DNA from: IMCC45349 sp047219225
GTDB lineage: Bacteria > Bacteroidota > Bacteroidia > Flavobacteriales > Flavobacteriaceae
DNA length: 64,000 nt
Assembly (NCBI RefSeq): GCF_047219225.1
Contig: NZ_CP178208.1
Coordinates: 1,860,001-1,924,000, forward strand
Reading direction: 5' to 3'
How positions within the stretch are numbered: the stretch's first letter is position 1; each line of letters begins with the position of its first letter. This document shows positions 16,030 through 23,743 of the stretch, piece by piece. The notes beneath the pieces are model-generated. The model saw nothing but the letters and a program-made list of their open reading frames with translations, made no database searches and was not told the DNA's origin. The position numbers and the translations under genes are program-made.

Positions 16030-16926
16030 TTAATTCGCAGTTAGTTCTCTAAAAAGAGCTTCTAAACTTGCGTTTTTCTGATTTAACTGAAGGATTTTTA
16101 AATTGTTGTCATGAGCAAAATCAAATACATGTGAGCGCATGTCTTCTTGGGTGTCAAAAGCAATTTCGTATACAAAACCATAGGTGTTTTCTACATGCTT
16201 AACTTTAGGTAATTTTTTTAGAAAAGCATCTTCAACACGATAATCAAATTCAACAATTACAGTTTGTACTTTCCCTTCTCGAAGTTCGCTGAGCTTTTTG
16301 TCTGCAACTATTTCACCTTTATTAATAATAATAACGCGATCACACATGGCTTCAACTTCTTGCATAATATGTGTAGATAGAAATACTGTTTTTTCTTTAC
16401 CAACGTTTTTAATTAAAGTTCTAATATCTACTAGTTGATTAGGGTCTAATCCTGTTGTAGGCTCGTCTAATATTAAAACTTCTGGATTGTGCAATAAAGC
16501 ATTTGCTAATCCAACACGTTGACGATATCCTTTAGAGAGTTGCCCTATTTTTTTGTGTACTTCAGGAGTTAAGCCAGTAAGTTCAATAACTTCATTAATT
16601 CTTGACTTATCTATATTATATACACTAGCATTAAATTTTAAGTACTCTTTAATAAACATGTCTAAGTACAAAGGGTTATGTTCTGGTAAATAACCTACAC
16701 TTTGTTGAACTTCTTTGGTACTACTTTTAACATCATGACCATTAACTTGTGCATTTCCACTTGTAGCTTCTAAGTAAGTAGTTAAAATTTTCATCATGGT
16801 TGATTTTCCAGCACCATTTGGACCTAAAAAACCAACAATTTCAGGATTATTAACTTCAAAAGATACATTGTTAAGTGCCTTTTGTGTTCCGTAAACTTTA
16901 GTAAGTTGTTCTACCTTTATAGACAT
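16030..16926 (-). CDS. gldA: Gliding motility ABC transporter ATPase GldA
   Basis: A 298-residue ABC ATPase. Walker A GPNGAGKST at 35-43, signature LSKGYRQ at 130-136, Walker B LILDEP at 151-156 and H-loop His186 are all intact. The C-terminal 80 residues form the variable extension found in GldA-like and NatA-like ATPases. GldA works with the membrane partners GldF and GldG in Flavobacterium gliding; those genes are not in this window, so the operon is split or the assignment could be to a close relative. Monocistronic here, with its own -7 box. Confidence 0.88.
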   Translation of the reverse strand: MSIKVEQLTKVYGTQKALNNVSFEVNNPEIVGFLGPNGAGKSTMMKILTTYLEATSGNAQVNGHDVKSSTKEVQQSVGYLPEHNPLYLDMFIKEYLKFNASVYNIDKSRINEVIELTGLTPEVHKKIGQLSKGYRQRVGLANALLHNPEVLILDEPTTGLDPNQLVDIRTLIKNVGKEKTVFLSTHIMQEVEAMCDRVIIINKGEIVADKKLSELREGKVQTVIVEFDYRVEDAFLKKLPKVKHVENTYGFVYEIAFDTQEDMRSHVFDFAHDNNLKILQLNQKNASLEALFRELTAN

Positions 16927-16942
16927 GATGAAAAAGTTTAAT

Positions 16943-16950
16943 CAAAAATA
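16943..16950 (-). promoter_or_regulatory. -7 box for gldA
   Basis: The minus strand reads TATTTTTG, matching TAnnTTTG, 16 nt before the gldA start codon. Confidence 0.45.
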
Positions 16951-17030
16951 AACATTAAATAATTTAAACATAGAATTACTTAATAATCTTTAAAACTTTT
17001 AGTAAAACTTTAAAAAAACAGTCTTAGTAT

Positions 17031-17060
17031 TTTGTTTTGTAAAAATATTATTTACATTAG
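17031..17060 (+). promoter_or_regulatory. Candidate promoter of the aromatic operon leader
   Basis: TTTG at 17031-17034 and TACATTAG at 17053-17060 (one mismatch to TAnnTTTG) are separated by 18 nt, within the usual spacing for Bacteroidota promoters. The start point would fall near 17065, about 13 nt before the leader ORF. Confidence 0.45.
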
Positions 17061-17077
17061 CCGCATCAATAAACATA

Positions 17078-17155
17078 ATGGTAACAACAACTTACACATA
17101 TTTTAACTGGTTTTATTTCTTTTTTAGCAGAAGAAACGAGGCGTTGTATGTGTAA
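17078..17155 (+). CDS. Aromatic leader peptide of the Phe/Tyr operon attenuator
   Basis: A 25-codon ORF (ATG 17078, TAA 17153) in which 10 residues are aromatic: Phe at 9, 12, 14, 15 and 16, Tyr at 6, 8, 13 and 24, Trp at 11. The core reads YTYFNWFYFFF. It lies between a candidate promoter and an intrinsic terminator, directly upstream of four genes for phenylalanine and tyrosine synthesis. That is the layout of a ribosome-mediated attenuator, where stalling on scarce aromatic tRNAs prevents termination. The peptide itself would have no other function. Such composition by chance in front of this operon is very unlikely. Confidence 0.8.
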   Translation: MVTTTYTYFNWFYFFFSRRNEALYV

Positions 17156-17210
17156 TTTATAGATATAAATTTTTAATATAAGTCTCGATGTAAATCGGGA
17201 CTTTTTTTTT
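17137..17210 (+). terminator. Attenuator: antiterminator segment and intrinsic terminator before pheA
   Basis: The terminator stem is AAGTCTCGAT (17180-17189), loop GTAA, ATCGGGACTT (17194-17203), with one G-U pair, followed by a run of nine T (17202-17210). The pheA ATG starts at 17213. The segment CGAGGC at 17137-17142, inside the leader ORF and downstream of its aromatic codons, can pair with GTCTCG at 17182-17187 (five Watson-Crick pairs and one G-U), which would break the terminator. A ribosome that reaches the leader stop covers this segment, leaving the terminator free to form. Confidence 0.75.
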
Positions 17211-17212
17211 AC

Positions 17213-18040
17213 ATGATAAATTCAGTAGCAATACAAGGAGTCGCAGGATCATTTCATCATATAGTATCAAATGAATACTTTAATAATACAATAGCTGTAA
17301 AAGAGTGTTTGACATTTGATAGCGTAGTGTCAAGTTTAATTGATAAGGAAACTGAAGCAGTAATTATGGCTATCGAAAACTCTATAGCGGGATCGATAAT
17401 ACCTAATTATGCTTTAATAGATAATAATAACTTACATATTGTTGGCGAACATTATTTAGATATTCAACATAATTTAATGGCATTGAAAGGGCAGTCAATT
17501 CAAGATATTAAAGAAGTTTATTCGCACCCAATGGCATTATTGCAATGTAAAACGTTTTTCAAGCAATATCCACATATCAAGTTAATTGAAGATAAAGATA
17601 CTGCTGAAGTAGCACAACGAATTCATTTAAAACAAACAAAGGGAATCGCAGCAATTGCAAGTGTTTTGGCAGCTGATATTTTTGAACTAGAAATTTTAGC
17701 ATCAAGTATACAAACTATTAAGCATAACGAAACTCGATTTGTAATTGTTAAAAGAGAAAATCATGAGTTTCCTTATGAAGAAATAAACAAAGCCTCAATA
17801 AAATTTGAGCTAAATCATAAAAGAGGCAGTTTAGCTGCAATGTTAAACGTGATGAGTGATTGTAAGTTGAACTTAACGAAAATTCAATCCTTACCAAAAA
17901 TTGAAACGCCTTGGAAGTATGCTTTTTTTGTAGATGTGACTTTTGATGATTACAAAGATTTTAATAAAGCAAAGTCAATTATTAACATAATGGCACAAGA
18001 TTTTAAAGTACTAGGAGAATATAAAAATGCAAAGTTATGA
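17213..18040 (+). CDS. pheA: Prephenate dehydratase
   Basis: A 275-residue monofunctional prephenate dehydratase giving phenylpyruvate. The catalytic domain (1-180) begins AIQGVAGSFHH and contains ENSIAGSI, EVYSHPMALLQC and the HNETRFVIV motif with the conserved Thr-Arg-Phe. A C-terminal ACT domain (about 195-275) contains the Phe-sensing ESL-type region as IQSLPKIETPWKYAFFVDV, so feedback inhibition by phenylalanine is expected. First gene of the operon, directly after the attenuator; its ATG follows the T-tract by only 2 nt. It overlaps the next gene by 4 bp. Confidence 0.95.
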   Translation: MINSVAIQGVAGSFHHIVSNEYFNNTIAVKECLTFDSVVSSLIDKETEAVIMAIENSIAGSIIPNYALIDNNNLHIVGEHYLDIQHNLMALKGQSIQDIKEVYSHPMALLQCKTFFKQYPHIKLIEDKDTAEVAQRIHLKQTKGIAAIASVLAADIFELEILASSIQTIKHNETRFVIVKRENHEFPYEEINKASIKFELNHKRGSLAAMLNVMSDCKLNLTKIQSLPKIETPWKYAFFVDVTFDDYKDFNKAKSIINIMAQDFKVLGEYKNAKL

Positions 18041-19179
18041 TTGAAGTAGCTAATAGGTTGCAAACAGTAGAAGAATACTACTTTTCTAAGAAGTTAAGAG
18101 AAGTAAACTTATTAAAAGCAAGTGGAAAGCCAATAATTAATTTAGGTGTTGGAAGCCCAGATATGCAACCACCTCAAAGAGTAATAAATGCTATGGTTGG
18201 TAGCTTAGAGGATGCAACTGCTCATAGTTATCAAAGTTATCAAGGTATTCCCGAATTAAGAGATGCTATGGCAGGATTTTATAGAGAACATTATGGAGTT
18301 CATTTAAGTCCGTCAACAGAAATACTACCATTAATGGGGAGTAAAGAAGGCATAATGCATATTTCTATGGCTTACCTTAATCAAGGGGATGAAGTTTTAA
18401 TACCAAACCCAGGATATCCAACATATAGTTCTGTAACAAAGTTATTAGGCGCAAAACCAATTATGTACAATTTAGATGAAGAAAATAATTGGTTGCCTAA
18501 TATTATTGAGCTTGAAAAAACAGACTTGACCAAAGTAAAAATAATGTGGATTAGTTATCCGCACATGCCAACTGGAGCAGTGGCAGATTATAAGTTTTTT
18601 GAAGAACTAGTGGCATTTGCAAAACGTAATAATATTTTAATTGTAAATGATAATCCATATAGTTTTATTCTTAATACAACACCTAGAAGTATCTTAAAGG
18701 TAAAAGGAGCCAAAGATGTCTGTATAGAGCTAAATTCGCTTAGTAAAACATTTAATATGTCTGGTTGGCGTGTAGGAATGATTGTTGGTGACGGAAAGCA
18801 GATTAGTAATATACTAAAAGTAAAAAGTAATATGGATTCTGGTATGTTTTATGGTATCCAAAAAGGAGCAGTTGAAGCGCTAAAATGCTCGGCTTTATGG
18901 TATTTGAGTTTAAATAATGTTTATGAAGAAAGACGAAAACTAATTTGGGAGCTTGCTGATAAACTCAATTGTACTTATGATAAAAATGCAGTAGGATTAT
19001 TTGTGTGGGCAAAGTTACCGCCTTATGTTGAAGCAGAAGAATACATAGATTTAATTTTAAAAAACAATCATATTTTTATTACTCCAGGAACCGTTTTTGG
19101 TAGTAATGGAGAAGGATATATTAGGTTTTCATTATGCGCATCAACAGAAAATATTGAAGAAGCAATTGCAAGAATATGA
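18037..19179 (+). CDS. Class I/II aminotransferase, probably aromatic
   Basis: A 380-residue fold-type I PLP aminotransferase. The Schiff-base lysine is Lys237 in SLSKTFNMSGWR; also visible are NPGYPTY, ISYPHMPTGA, NDNPYSF and the C-terminal arginine region GYIRFSLCAS. Because it lies inside a Phe/Tyr operon, overlapping pheA by 4 bp and tyrA by 4 bp, it most likely transaminates phenylpyruvate and 4-hydroxyphenylpyruvate (or prephenate to arogenate). Substrate specificity cannot be read from the sequence. It resembles the LL-DAP/AspC-like group. Confidence 0.9.
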   Translation: MIEVANRLQTVEEYYFSKKLREVNLLKASGKPIINLGVGSPDMQPPQRVINAMVGSLEDATAHSYQSYQGIPELRDAMAGFYREHYGVHLSPSTEILPLMGSKEGIMHISMAYLNQGDEVLIPNPGYPTYSSVTKLLGAKPIMYNLDEENNWLPNIIELEKTDLTKVKIMWISYPHMPTGAVADYKFFEELVAFAKRNNILIVNDNPYSFILNTTPRSILKVKGAKDVCIELNSLSKTFNMSGWRVGMIVGDGKQISNILKVKSNMDSGMFYGIQKGAVEALKCSALWYLSLNNVYEERRKLIWELADKLNCTYDKNAVGLFVWAKLPPYVEAEEYIDLILKNNHIFITPGTVFGSNGEGYIRFSLCASTENIEEAIARI

Positions 19180-20030
19180 TGAATAATATTTACATAATAG
19201 GAGTGGGATTAATAGGCGGAAGTTTAGCCTTAGATATAAAAGAACTAAATAAGAATGCTGTTATTTATGGTGTTGATAAAAATGAAAAACATCTGGAAGA
19301 AGCAATTGAATTAGGTGTTATTGATAAAAAATCAAGTATAGAAGATTTAAAAAATGCCGACTTGGTTGTAGTTTCAATTCCTGTAGATGCAACTGTCCAA
19401 GAGTTAAATAATATACTTGATGCAATCTCAGATGCTACTTTGGTTATTGATGTAGGTTCAACAAAAGAGGATATTTGTAAGATAGTTGAAAACCATCCTA
19501 GACGTAGAAATTTTTTAGCGACACATCCTATAGCTGGAACGGAATTTTCAGGGCCTAGTGCAGCAATTCATGGATTGTATAAAGGAAAAACTAATATCAT
19601 TTGTGAGGTTGAAGATACTGCGTTTAAACTGCAAGAAAAAGCGTTGGATTTGTTTAGAGATCTTGGTATGCGAATTCGCTATATGAAGCCAAAAGCACAT
19701 GATAAACACATAGCTTATGTGTCTCATTTGTCACATATTAGTTCATTTATGTTAGGGAAAACAGTTATTGAAAAAGAAAAGAATGAAAGAGATATTTTTG
19801 ATATGGCTGGAAGTGGATTTGAGTCTACAGTAAGATTAGCAAAGAGCTCTCCAGAAATGTGGACGCCAATTTTTAAACAAAATAAAACAAATGTTATAAA
19901 AACATTAGAAGAATATATTAATAACTTATCTCAATTTAAAGAGTTAATGGAGCGTGATGATTTTGAATCTATTCATAATGAAATGAAGGATACAAATCAT
20001 ATTAAACAAATATTAAAAGGAATAAATTAA
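19176..20030 (+). CDS. tyrA: Prephenate dehydrogenase
   Basis: A 284-residue NAD(P)-dependent enzyme that oxidises prephenate to 4-hydroxyphenylpyruvate for tyrosine synthesis. The N-terminus has the dinucleotide-binding GVGLIGGSLA; DVGSTKEDI, THPIAGTEFSGP and HDKHIAYVSHLSH are family signatures. There is no fused chorismate mutase or ACT domain; the chorismate mutase is on the next gene instead. Two tandem ATG codons (19176 and 19179) could start it. Third gene of the aromatic operon. Confidence 0.94.
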   Translation: MMNNIYIIGVGLIGGSLALDIKELNKNAVIYGVDKNEKHLEEAIELGVIDKKSSIEDLKNADLVVVSIPVDATVQELNNILDAISDATLVIDVGSTKEDICKIVENHPRRRNFLATHPIAGTEFSGPSAAIHGLYKGKTNIICEVEDTAFKLQEKALDLFRDLGMRIRYMKPKAHDKHIAYVSHLSHISSFMLGKTVIEKEKNERDIFDMAGSGFESTVRLAKSSPEMWTPIFKQNKTNVIKTLEEYINNLSQFKELMERDDFESIHNEMKDTNHIKQILKGIN

Positions 20031-20055
20031 AATATTACAGCTAGAAATAATAGAC

Positions 20056-21141
20056 ATGGAAAATAAAAAAGAATTAAGAACATGGTTAGATAATTTTGGG
20101 TTAGACCATCCATTGGTAATTGCTGGACCATGTAGTGCTGAAACAGAAAAGCAAGTTTTAGATATTGCGCATCAGTTAAAGGATACAGATGCAACCGTTT
20201 TTAGAGCAGGAATTTGGAAGCCTAGAACTAGACCTGGGAATTTTGAAGGTGTTGGTGCTTTAGGTCTAAAATGGATGCAAAAAGCCAAAGAAGAAACAGG
20301 AATGCTAACAACTACAGAAGTTGCTAATGCAAATCATGTAGACTTAGCTTTAAAGCACGATATAGATATTTTGTGGATAGGAGCAAGAACAACAGTGAGT
20401 CCATTTATAGTTCAAGAAATTGCTGATGCACTTAAGGGAACAGATAAAACTGTACTTATTAAAAATCCTGTAAACCCAGATTTATCATTATGGTTAGGAG
20501 CAGTAGAACGTTTCTATACAGCAGATGTTAAAAATTTGGGAGTTATTCATAGAGGATTTTCAACTTACGAAAAAACGAGATATCGTAACAATCCAGAGTG
20601 GCAGGTAGCTGTCGATTTACAAAATCGTTTTCCTGATTTACCACTTATTTTAGATCCATCGCATATAGCTGGACGTAGAGATACTATTTTCGATTTATGT
20701 CAAACAGCACTTGATTTAAATTATGATGGATTGATGGTAGAAACACATCATAATCCAGATAATGCTTGGAGTGATGCTGCGCAACAAGTAACACCAGCTA
20801 GATTAGTGCAAATTATGGAAGATTTAAAGATTAGAAAAGAAACCGATGATGAGGCAGAGTTTAATAATGAGCTTAACAAATTACGTACACAAATTGATGT
20901 AATAGACCATCAATTAATTGAAGTGTTAGGTAAGCGTATGAAGGTTTCTGATGGCATTGGACGACTTAAAAAATCTAGAAACGTAGCAGTATTGCAATCA
21001 AAGCGTTGGAATGAAATTTTAGGAAAAATGATTTTAGAAGGTGAACAAAATAATTTAAGCGAAGAGTTTGTACTTAGAATGTTTAAGGCCATTCATCAAG
21101 AATCGATTAATCATCAAGAAAAAATCCTTAAAGGGAATTAA
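20056..21141 (+). CDS. Bifunctional DAHP synthase / chorismate mutase
   Basis: A 361-residue fusion. Residues 1-255 form a DAHP synthase barrel of the AroA-beta/KDSA-like type (VIAGPCSAETE, FRAGIWKPRTRP, LILDPSHIAGRRD), which condenses PEP and erythrose-4-phosphate in the first shikimate step. Residues 270-361 form a type II (AroQ) chorismate mutase helix bundle (LRTQIDVIDHQLIEVLGKRMKV). Such fusions use the mutase domain for feedback control of the synthase by prephenate or chorismate. Last gene of the operon, followed by a strong terminator. Confidence 0.95.
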   Translation: MENKKELRTWLDNFGLDHPLVIAGPCSAETEKQVLDIAHQLKDTDATVFRAGIWKPRTRPGNFEGVGALGLKWMQKAKEETGMLTTTEVANANHVDLALKHDIDILWIGARTTVSPFIVQEIADALKGTDKTVLIKNPVNPDLSLWLGAVERFYTADVKNLGVIHRGFSTYEKTRYRNNPEWQVAVDLQNRFPDLPLILDPSHIAGRRDTIFDLCQTALDLNYDGLMVETHHNPDNAWSDAAQQVTPARLVQIMEDLKIRKETDDEAEFNNELNKLRTQIDVIDHQLIEVLGKRMKVSDGIGRLKKSRNVAVLQSKRWNEILGKMILEGEQNNLSEEFVLRMFKAIHQESINHQEKILKGN

Positions 21142-21147
21142 AACAAA

Positions 21148-21176
21148 AAGGCTCGCAATTTGCGAGCCTTTTTTTA
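21148..21176. terminator. Bidirectional intrinsic terminator after the aromatic operon
   Basis: Stem AAGGCTCGC / GCGAGCCTT around AATTT, followed by seven T; the A-rich left flank provides a T-tract on the opposite strand. It separates the operon from the convergent secreted-protein gene. Confidence 0.9.
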
Positions 21177-21195
21177 TATAGTAAAAGATAGATTA

Positions 21196-21651
21196 TTATT
21201 TATCTCTTTTAAAGATGTAACGTGTAATAAAAATTCCTTTTCCATCACCTTTTCCACCTTCACTTTCAACAGCACTAGTAACAAATGCTAATTCCCATCC
21301 TTCTTCAATCATAGTGTTTATTTTTGAAGTCACTACAGCATCATTTGCAGCAATGTTTTGAAAACGAATTCCTCCTAAGTTGTAGAAGTTTAGAAGTTTT
21401 GTTTCTTCAAAGTTTTTAACTCTAATTTCGTCCCTTTTAGATTTGTTTCTTTTATCAGTTTCTTTATCATCAGTTCTTTCAGAAGTAAAATCTTTATAAT
21501 TTCTTTCATCAGATGTAGAAATTAGTCGAGATCTACCTAATCCATTAGGAACAATTGATTCTACGCTAGTAATAATCTTGTATTCTACTTGAGCACCAGC
21601 ATCAATAAATGAGAATAAAGCAATAGCTAAAACAAAAATAATTTTTTTCAT
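21196..21651 (-). CDS. Secreted protein of unknown function
   Basis: A 151-residue protein with a clear signal peptide (MKKIIFVLAIALFSFIDAGAQ). The mature part begins VEYKIITSVESIVPNGLGRSRL, has a charged middle rich in Asp, Lys and Arg (about residues 50-85), and ends with EEGWELAFVTSA and YIFKRDK. The GWEL...YIFKR ending resembles the small DUF4177 fold, but I would not assign it. No catalytic motif is seen. It is monocistronic and convergent with the aromatic operon across a shared terminator. Confidence 0.75.
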   Translation of the reverse strand: MKKIIFVLAIALFSFIDAGAQVEYKIITSVESIVPNGLGRSRLISTSDERNYKDFTSERTDDKETDKRNKSKRDEIRVKNFEETKLLNFYNLGGIRFQNIAANDAVVTSKINTMIEEGWELAFVTSAVESEGGKGDGKGIFITRYIFKRDK

Positions 21652-21742
21652 GTTGTTGTTGATTTTTTTAAATTAAGCATCGAATATACTATTTTTCTTA
21701 ACTATAAAATTGTTAATTTGTAATTCAGAATGAATATAGTTA

Positions 21743-22693
21743 ATGACAGGATTAGTTTACAAATCTACAGGAAGTTGGTATACCGTAAAAACACTTAACG
21801 GTAAAACATATCAATGCCGAATTAAAGGGAAATTTAGACTCAAAGGGATTAAGAGTACTAATCCTATTGCTGTAGGTGATTATGTAGATTTTGAATTGGA
21901 AACAAAAAACAACGAAGAAACAGGAGTCATTAATCGTATTCAAGACCGAAAAAATTATATAGTAAGAAAATCGGTTAACTTATCTAAGCAAACACATATT
22001 ATTGCAAGTAATATTGACCAAGTATTTTTGTTAGTTACAATTAACAATCCACCCACTTTTCCAAGTTTTATTGATAGGTTTTTGGTGTCAGCCGAAGCGT
22101 ATTCAATTAAAACAGTTTTGTTGTTTAATAAAATTGATACTTATGATGAAGATACGCTCTTAGAAGTGAAGTTTTTGGCAGCTCTTTATAGAAGTATTGG
22201 TTATGAGTGTATAGGTATTTCTGCTGCTACAGGAAAAAACGTAGATAAGGTAAAACAGTTAATGGTAGATAAAGTAAGTATGTTTTCTGGGCATTCAGGA
22301 GTTGGTAAATCTACTTTGGTTAATGCTATTGAGCCAGAGTTAGATTTGAAAACCAAAGAAATTTCGGAACAACATCAACAAGGACAACATACCACTACAT
22401 TCGCAGAAATGTTTGATTTATCATTTGATGCAAAAATTATTGATACACCAGGAATAAAAGGCTTTGGAGTTGTTGATATGGAAAAGGAAGAGGTTGGCGA
22501 TTATTTTCCAGAGTTTTTTGCATTGAAACAAGATTGTAAATTTAATAACTGCCTGCACTTACACGAACCAAAATGTGCAGTAAAAGAAGCTTTAGATAAC
22601 GATGAAATAGCTTATTCTAGATACAGAAGTTATTTGCAGATTTTGGAAGGTGAAGATGAGCATTATCGAACTGATAATTATGATAAACAATGA
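21743..22693 (+). CDS. rsgA: Ribosome small-subunit-dependent GTPase A
   Basis: A 316-residue circularly permuted GTPase that helps mature the 30S ribosomal subunit. An N-terminal OB fold (1-75) precedes the G domain, with the permuted order G4 (FNKIDTYD), G5 (ISAATGKN), G1 (GHSGVGKST), then G3 (DTPGIKG). The C-terminal zinc motif CKFNNCLHLHEPKC is intact. Length is typical. Its stop overlaps the dtd start by 4 bp, so the two are coupled, and a third small gene follows with a one-base overlap. Confidence 0.96.
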   Translation: MTGLVYKSTGSWYTVKTLNGKTYQCRIKGKFRLKGIKSTNPIAVGDYVDFELETKNNEETGVINRIQDRKNYIVRKSVNLSKQTHIIASNIDQVFLLVTINNPPTFPSFIDRFLVSAEAYSIKTVLLFNKIDTYDEDTLLEVKFLAALYRSIGYECIGISAATGKNVDKVKQLMVDKVSMFSGHSGVGKSTLVNAIEPELDLKTKEISEQHQQGQHTTTFAEMFDLSFDAKIIDTPGIKGFGVVDMEKEEVGDYFPEFFALKQDCKFNNCLHLHEPKCAVKEALDNDEIAYSRYRSYLQILEGEDEHYRTDNYDKQ

Positions 22694-23142
22694 GAGCTGT
22701 AATACAAAGAGTTTCTAAAGCAAGTGTAACTATTGAAGGAGAAAAAGTAGCAAATATAGGCAATGGATTGCTTGTGCTACTTGGTGTTGAAAATGAAGAC
22801 ACACAAGAAGATATTAAATGGCTTTCAAATAAAATAATAAATCTTAGGGTGTTTAATGATGCTAATAATGTCATGAACGAATCCTTATTACAAGTAGATG
22901 GTAATGTTATTGTAGTTAGCCAATTTACATTACATGCAAGTACTAAAAAAGGAAATAGACCTAGTTATATAAAGGCAGCAAAACCTAATATTGCTATTCC
23001 AATGTATGAAGCATTTGTTAAACAACTTCAAAATGATTTAGGTAAAACTGTACAAACTGGGGAATTTGGAGCAGATATGAAGGTAGAGCTGTTAAACGAT
23101 GGGCCAGTAACAATAATTATAGATACCAAAATCAAAGAATAA
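22690..23142 (+). CDS. dtd: D-aminoacyl-tRNA deacylase
   Basis: A 150-residue enzyme that frees tRNAs mischarged with D-amino acids or glycine. The two active-site signatures are visible: SQFTLHAS (SQFTL motif) and NDGPVTIII (NGPVT-type motif with the cross-subunit Gly-Pro). The N-terminus MRAVIQRVSKASV is highly typical. Length equals that of the E. coli protein (145). Translationally coupled to rsgA upstream and to a membrane protein gene downstream. Confidence 0.97.
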   Translation: MRAVIQRVSKASVTIEGEKVANIGNGLLVLLGVENEDTQEDIKWLSNKIINLRVFNDANNVMNESLLQVDGNVIVVSQFTLHASTKKGNRPSYIKAAKPNIAIPMYEAFVKQLQNDLGKTVQTGEFGADMKVELLNDGPVTIIIDTKIKE

Positions 23143-23660
23143 TGGCGTCAGTTTTTGGGCATGCCATTTTAGGTGTTACTATTACCAAAGTTTTAGATTA
23201 TAAAAACACAAAATGGCTGATTTTAGTTGCTGTAATTTCTACAATTTTACCAGATATAGATGTATTAGCATTTAATTTTGGAGTTCCTTATAGTCACCCT
23301 TTAGGACATAGAGGTTTTACACACTCAATAGTGTTTGCAATACTTTGGGCTTTCTTGTTAATGTTTGTTTTAGGAAGGCAAAATAAACTACTTTGGTTTT
23401 TTACAATTTTTTTATCTTCAATATCTCATGGTGTTTTAGATGCTATGACATCAGGAGGAAAAGGAGTAGGGTTTTTAATTCCTTTTAATAATGAGCGTTT
23501 CTTTTTTCCTTTTAGAGATATTAAAGTATCTCCAATTGGAGTAGAACGTTTTTTTTCTGAATGGGGAATTAGTGTAATATTAAGTGAGATAAAGTATATT
23601 TTATTTCCTTGTTTAATTATCTTTGTTATAAGATTTTTCGTTTTAAAAATAAAAATATAA
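23142..23660 (+). CDS. YdjM-type membrane-bound metal-dependent hydrolase
   Basis: A 172-residue integral membrane protein with about four hydrophobic helices. Conserved polar residues inside or next to the helices match the YdjM/DUF457 family: GHAILG near the N-terminus, LPDIDVLAF, the HRGFTHS motif and SHGVLDAMT. The His/Asp pattern suggests a metal centre at the membrane. Substrate is unknown for this family; roles in lipid hydrolysis have been proposed for relatives. One-base overlap with dtd implies co-expression. Confidence 0.85.
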   Translation: MASVFGHAILGVTITKVLDYKNTKWLILVAVISTILPDIDVLAFNFGVPYSHPLGHRGFTHSIVFAILWAFLLMFVLGRQNKLLWFFTIFLSSISHGVLDAMTSGGKGVGFLIPFNNERFFFPFRDIKVSPIGVERFFSEWGISVILSEIKYILFPCLIIFVIRFFVLKIKI

Positions 23661-23743
23661 TAGTTTTATAACGAATGATAAATGTCATTTAATTTTCCCC
23701 TAAGACTACTTAAATTGAACGTTTATTAAAATCTACTTAATAT

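Noticed and set aside
23675..23690. Small inverted repeat AATGA-N6-TCATT
   Set aside because: Only 5-bp arms in AT-rich DNA; chance is likely and no regulator adjoins it.
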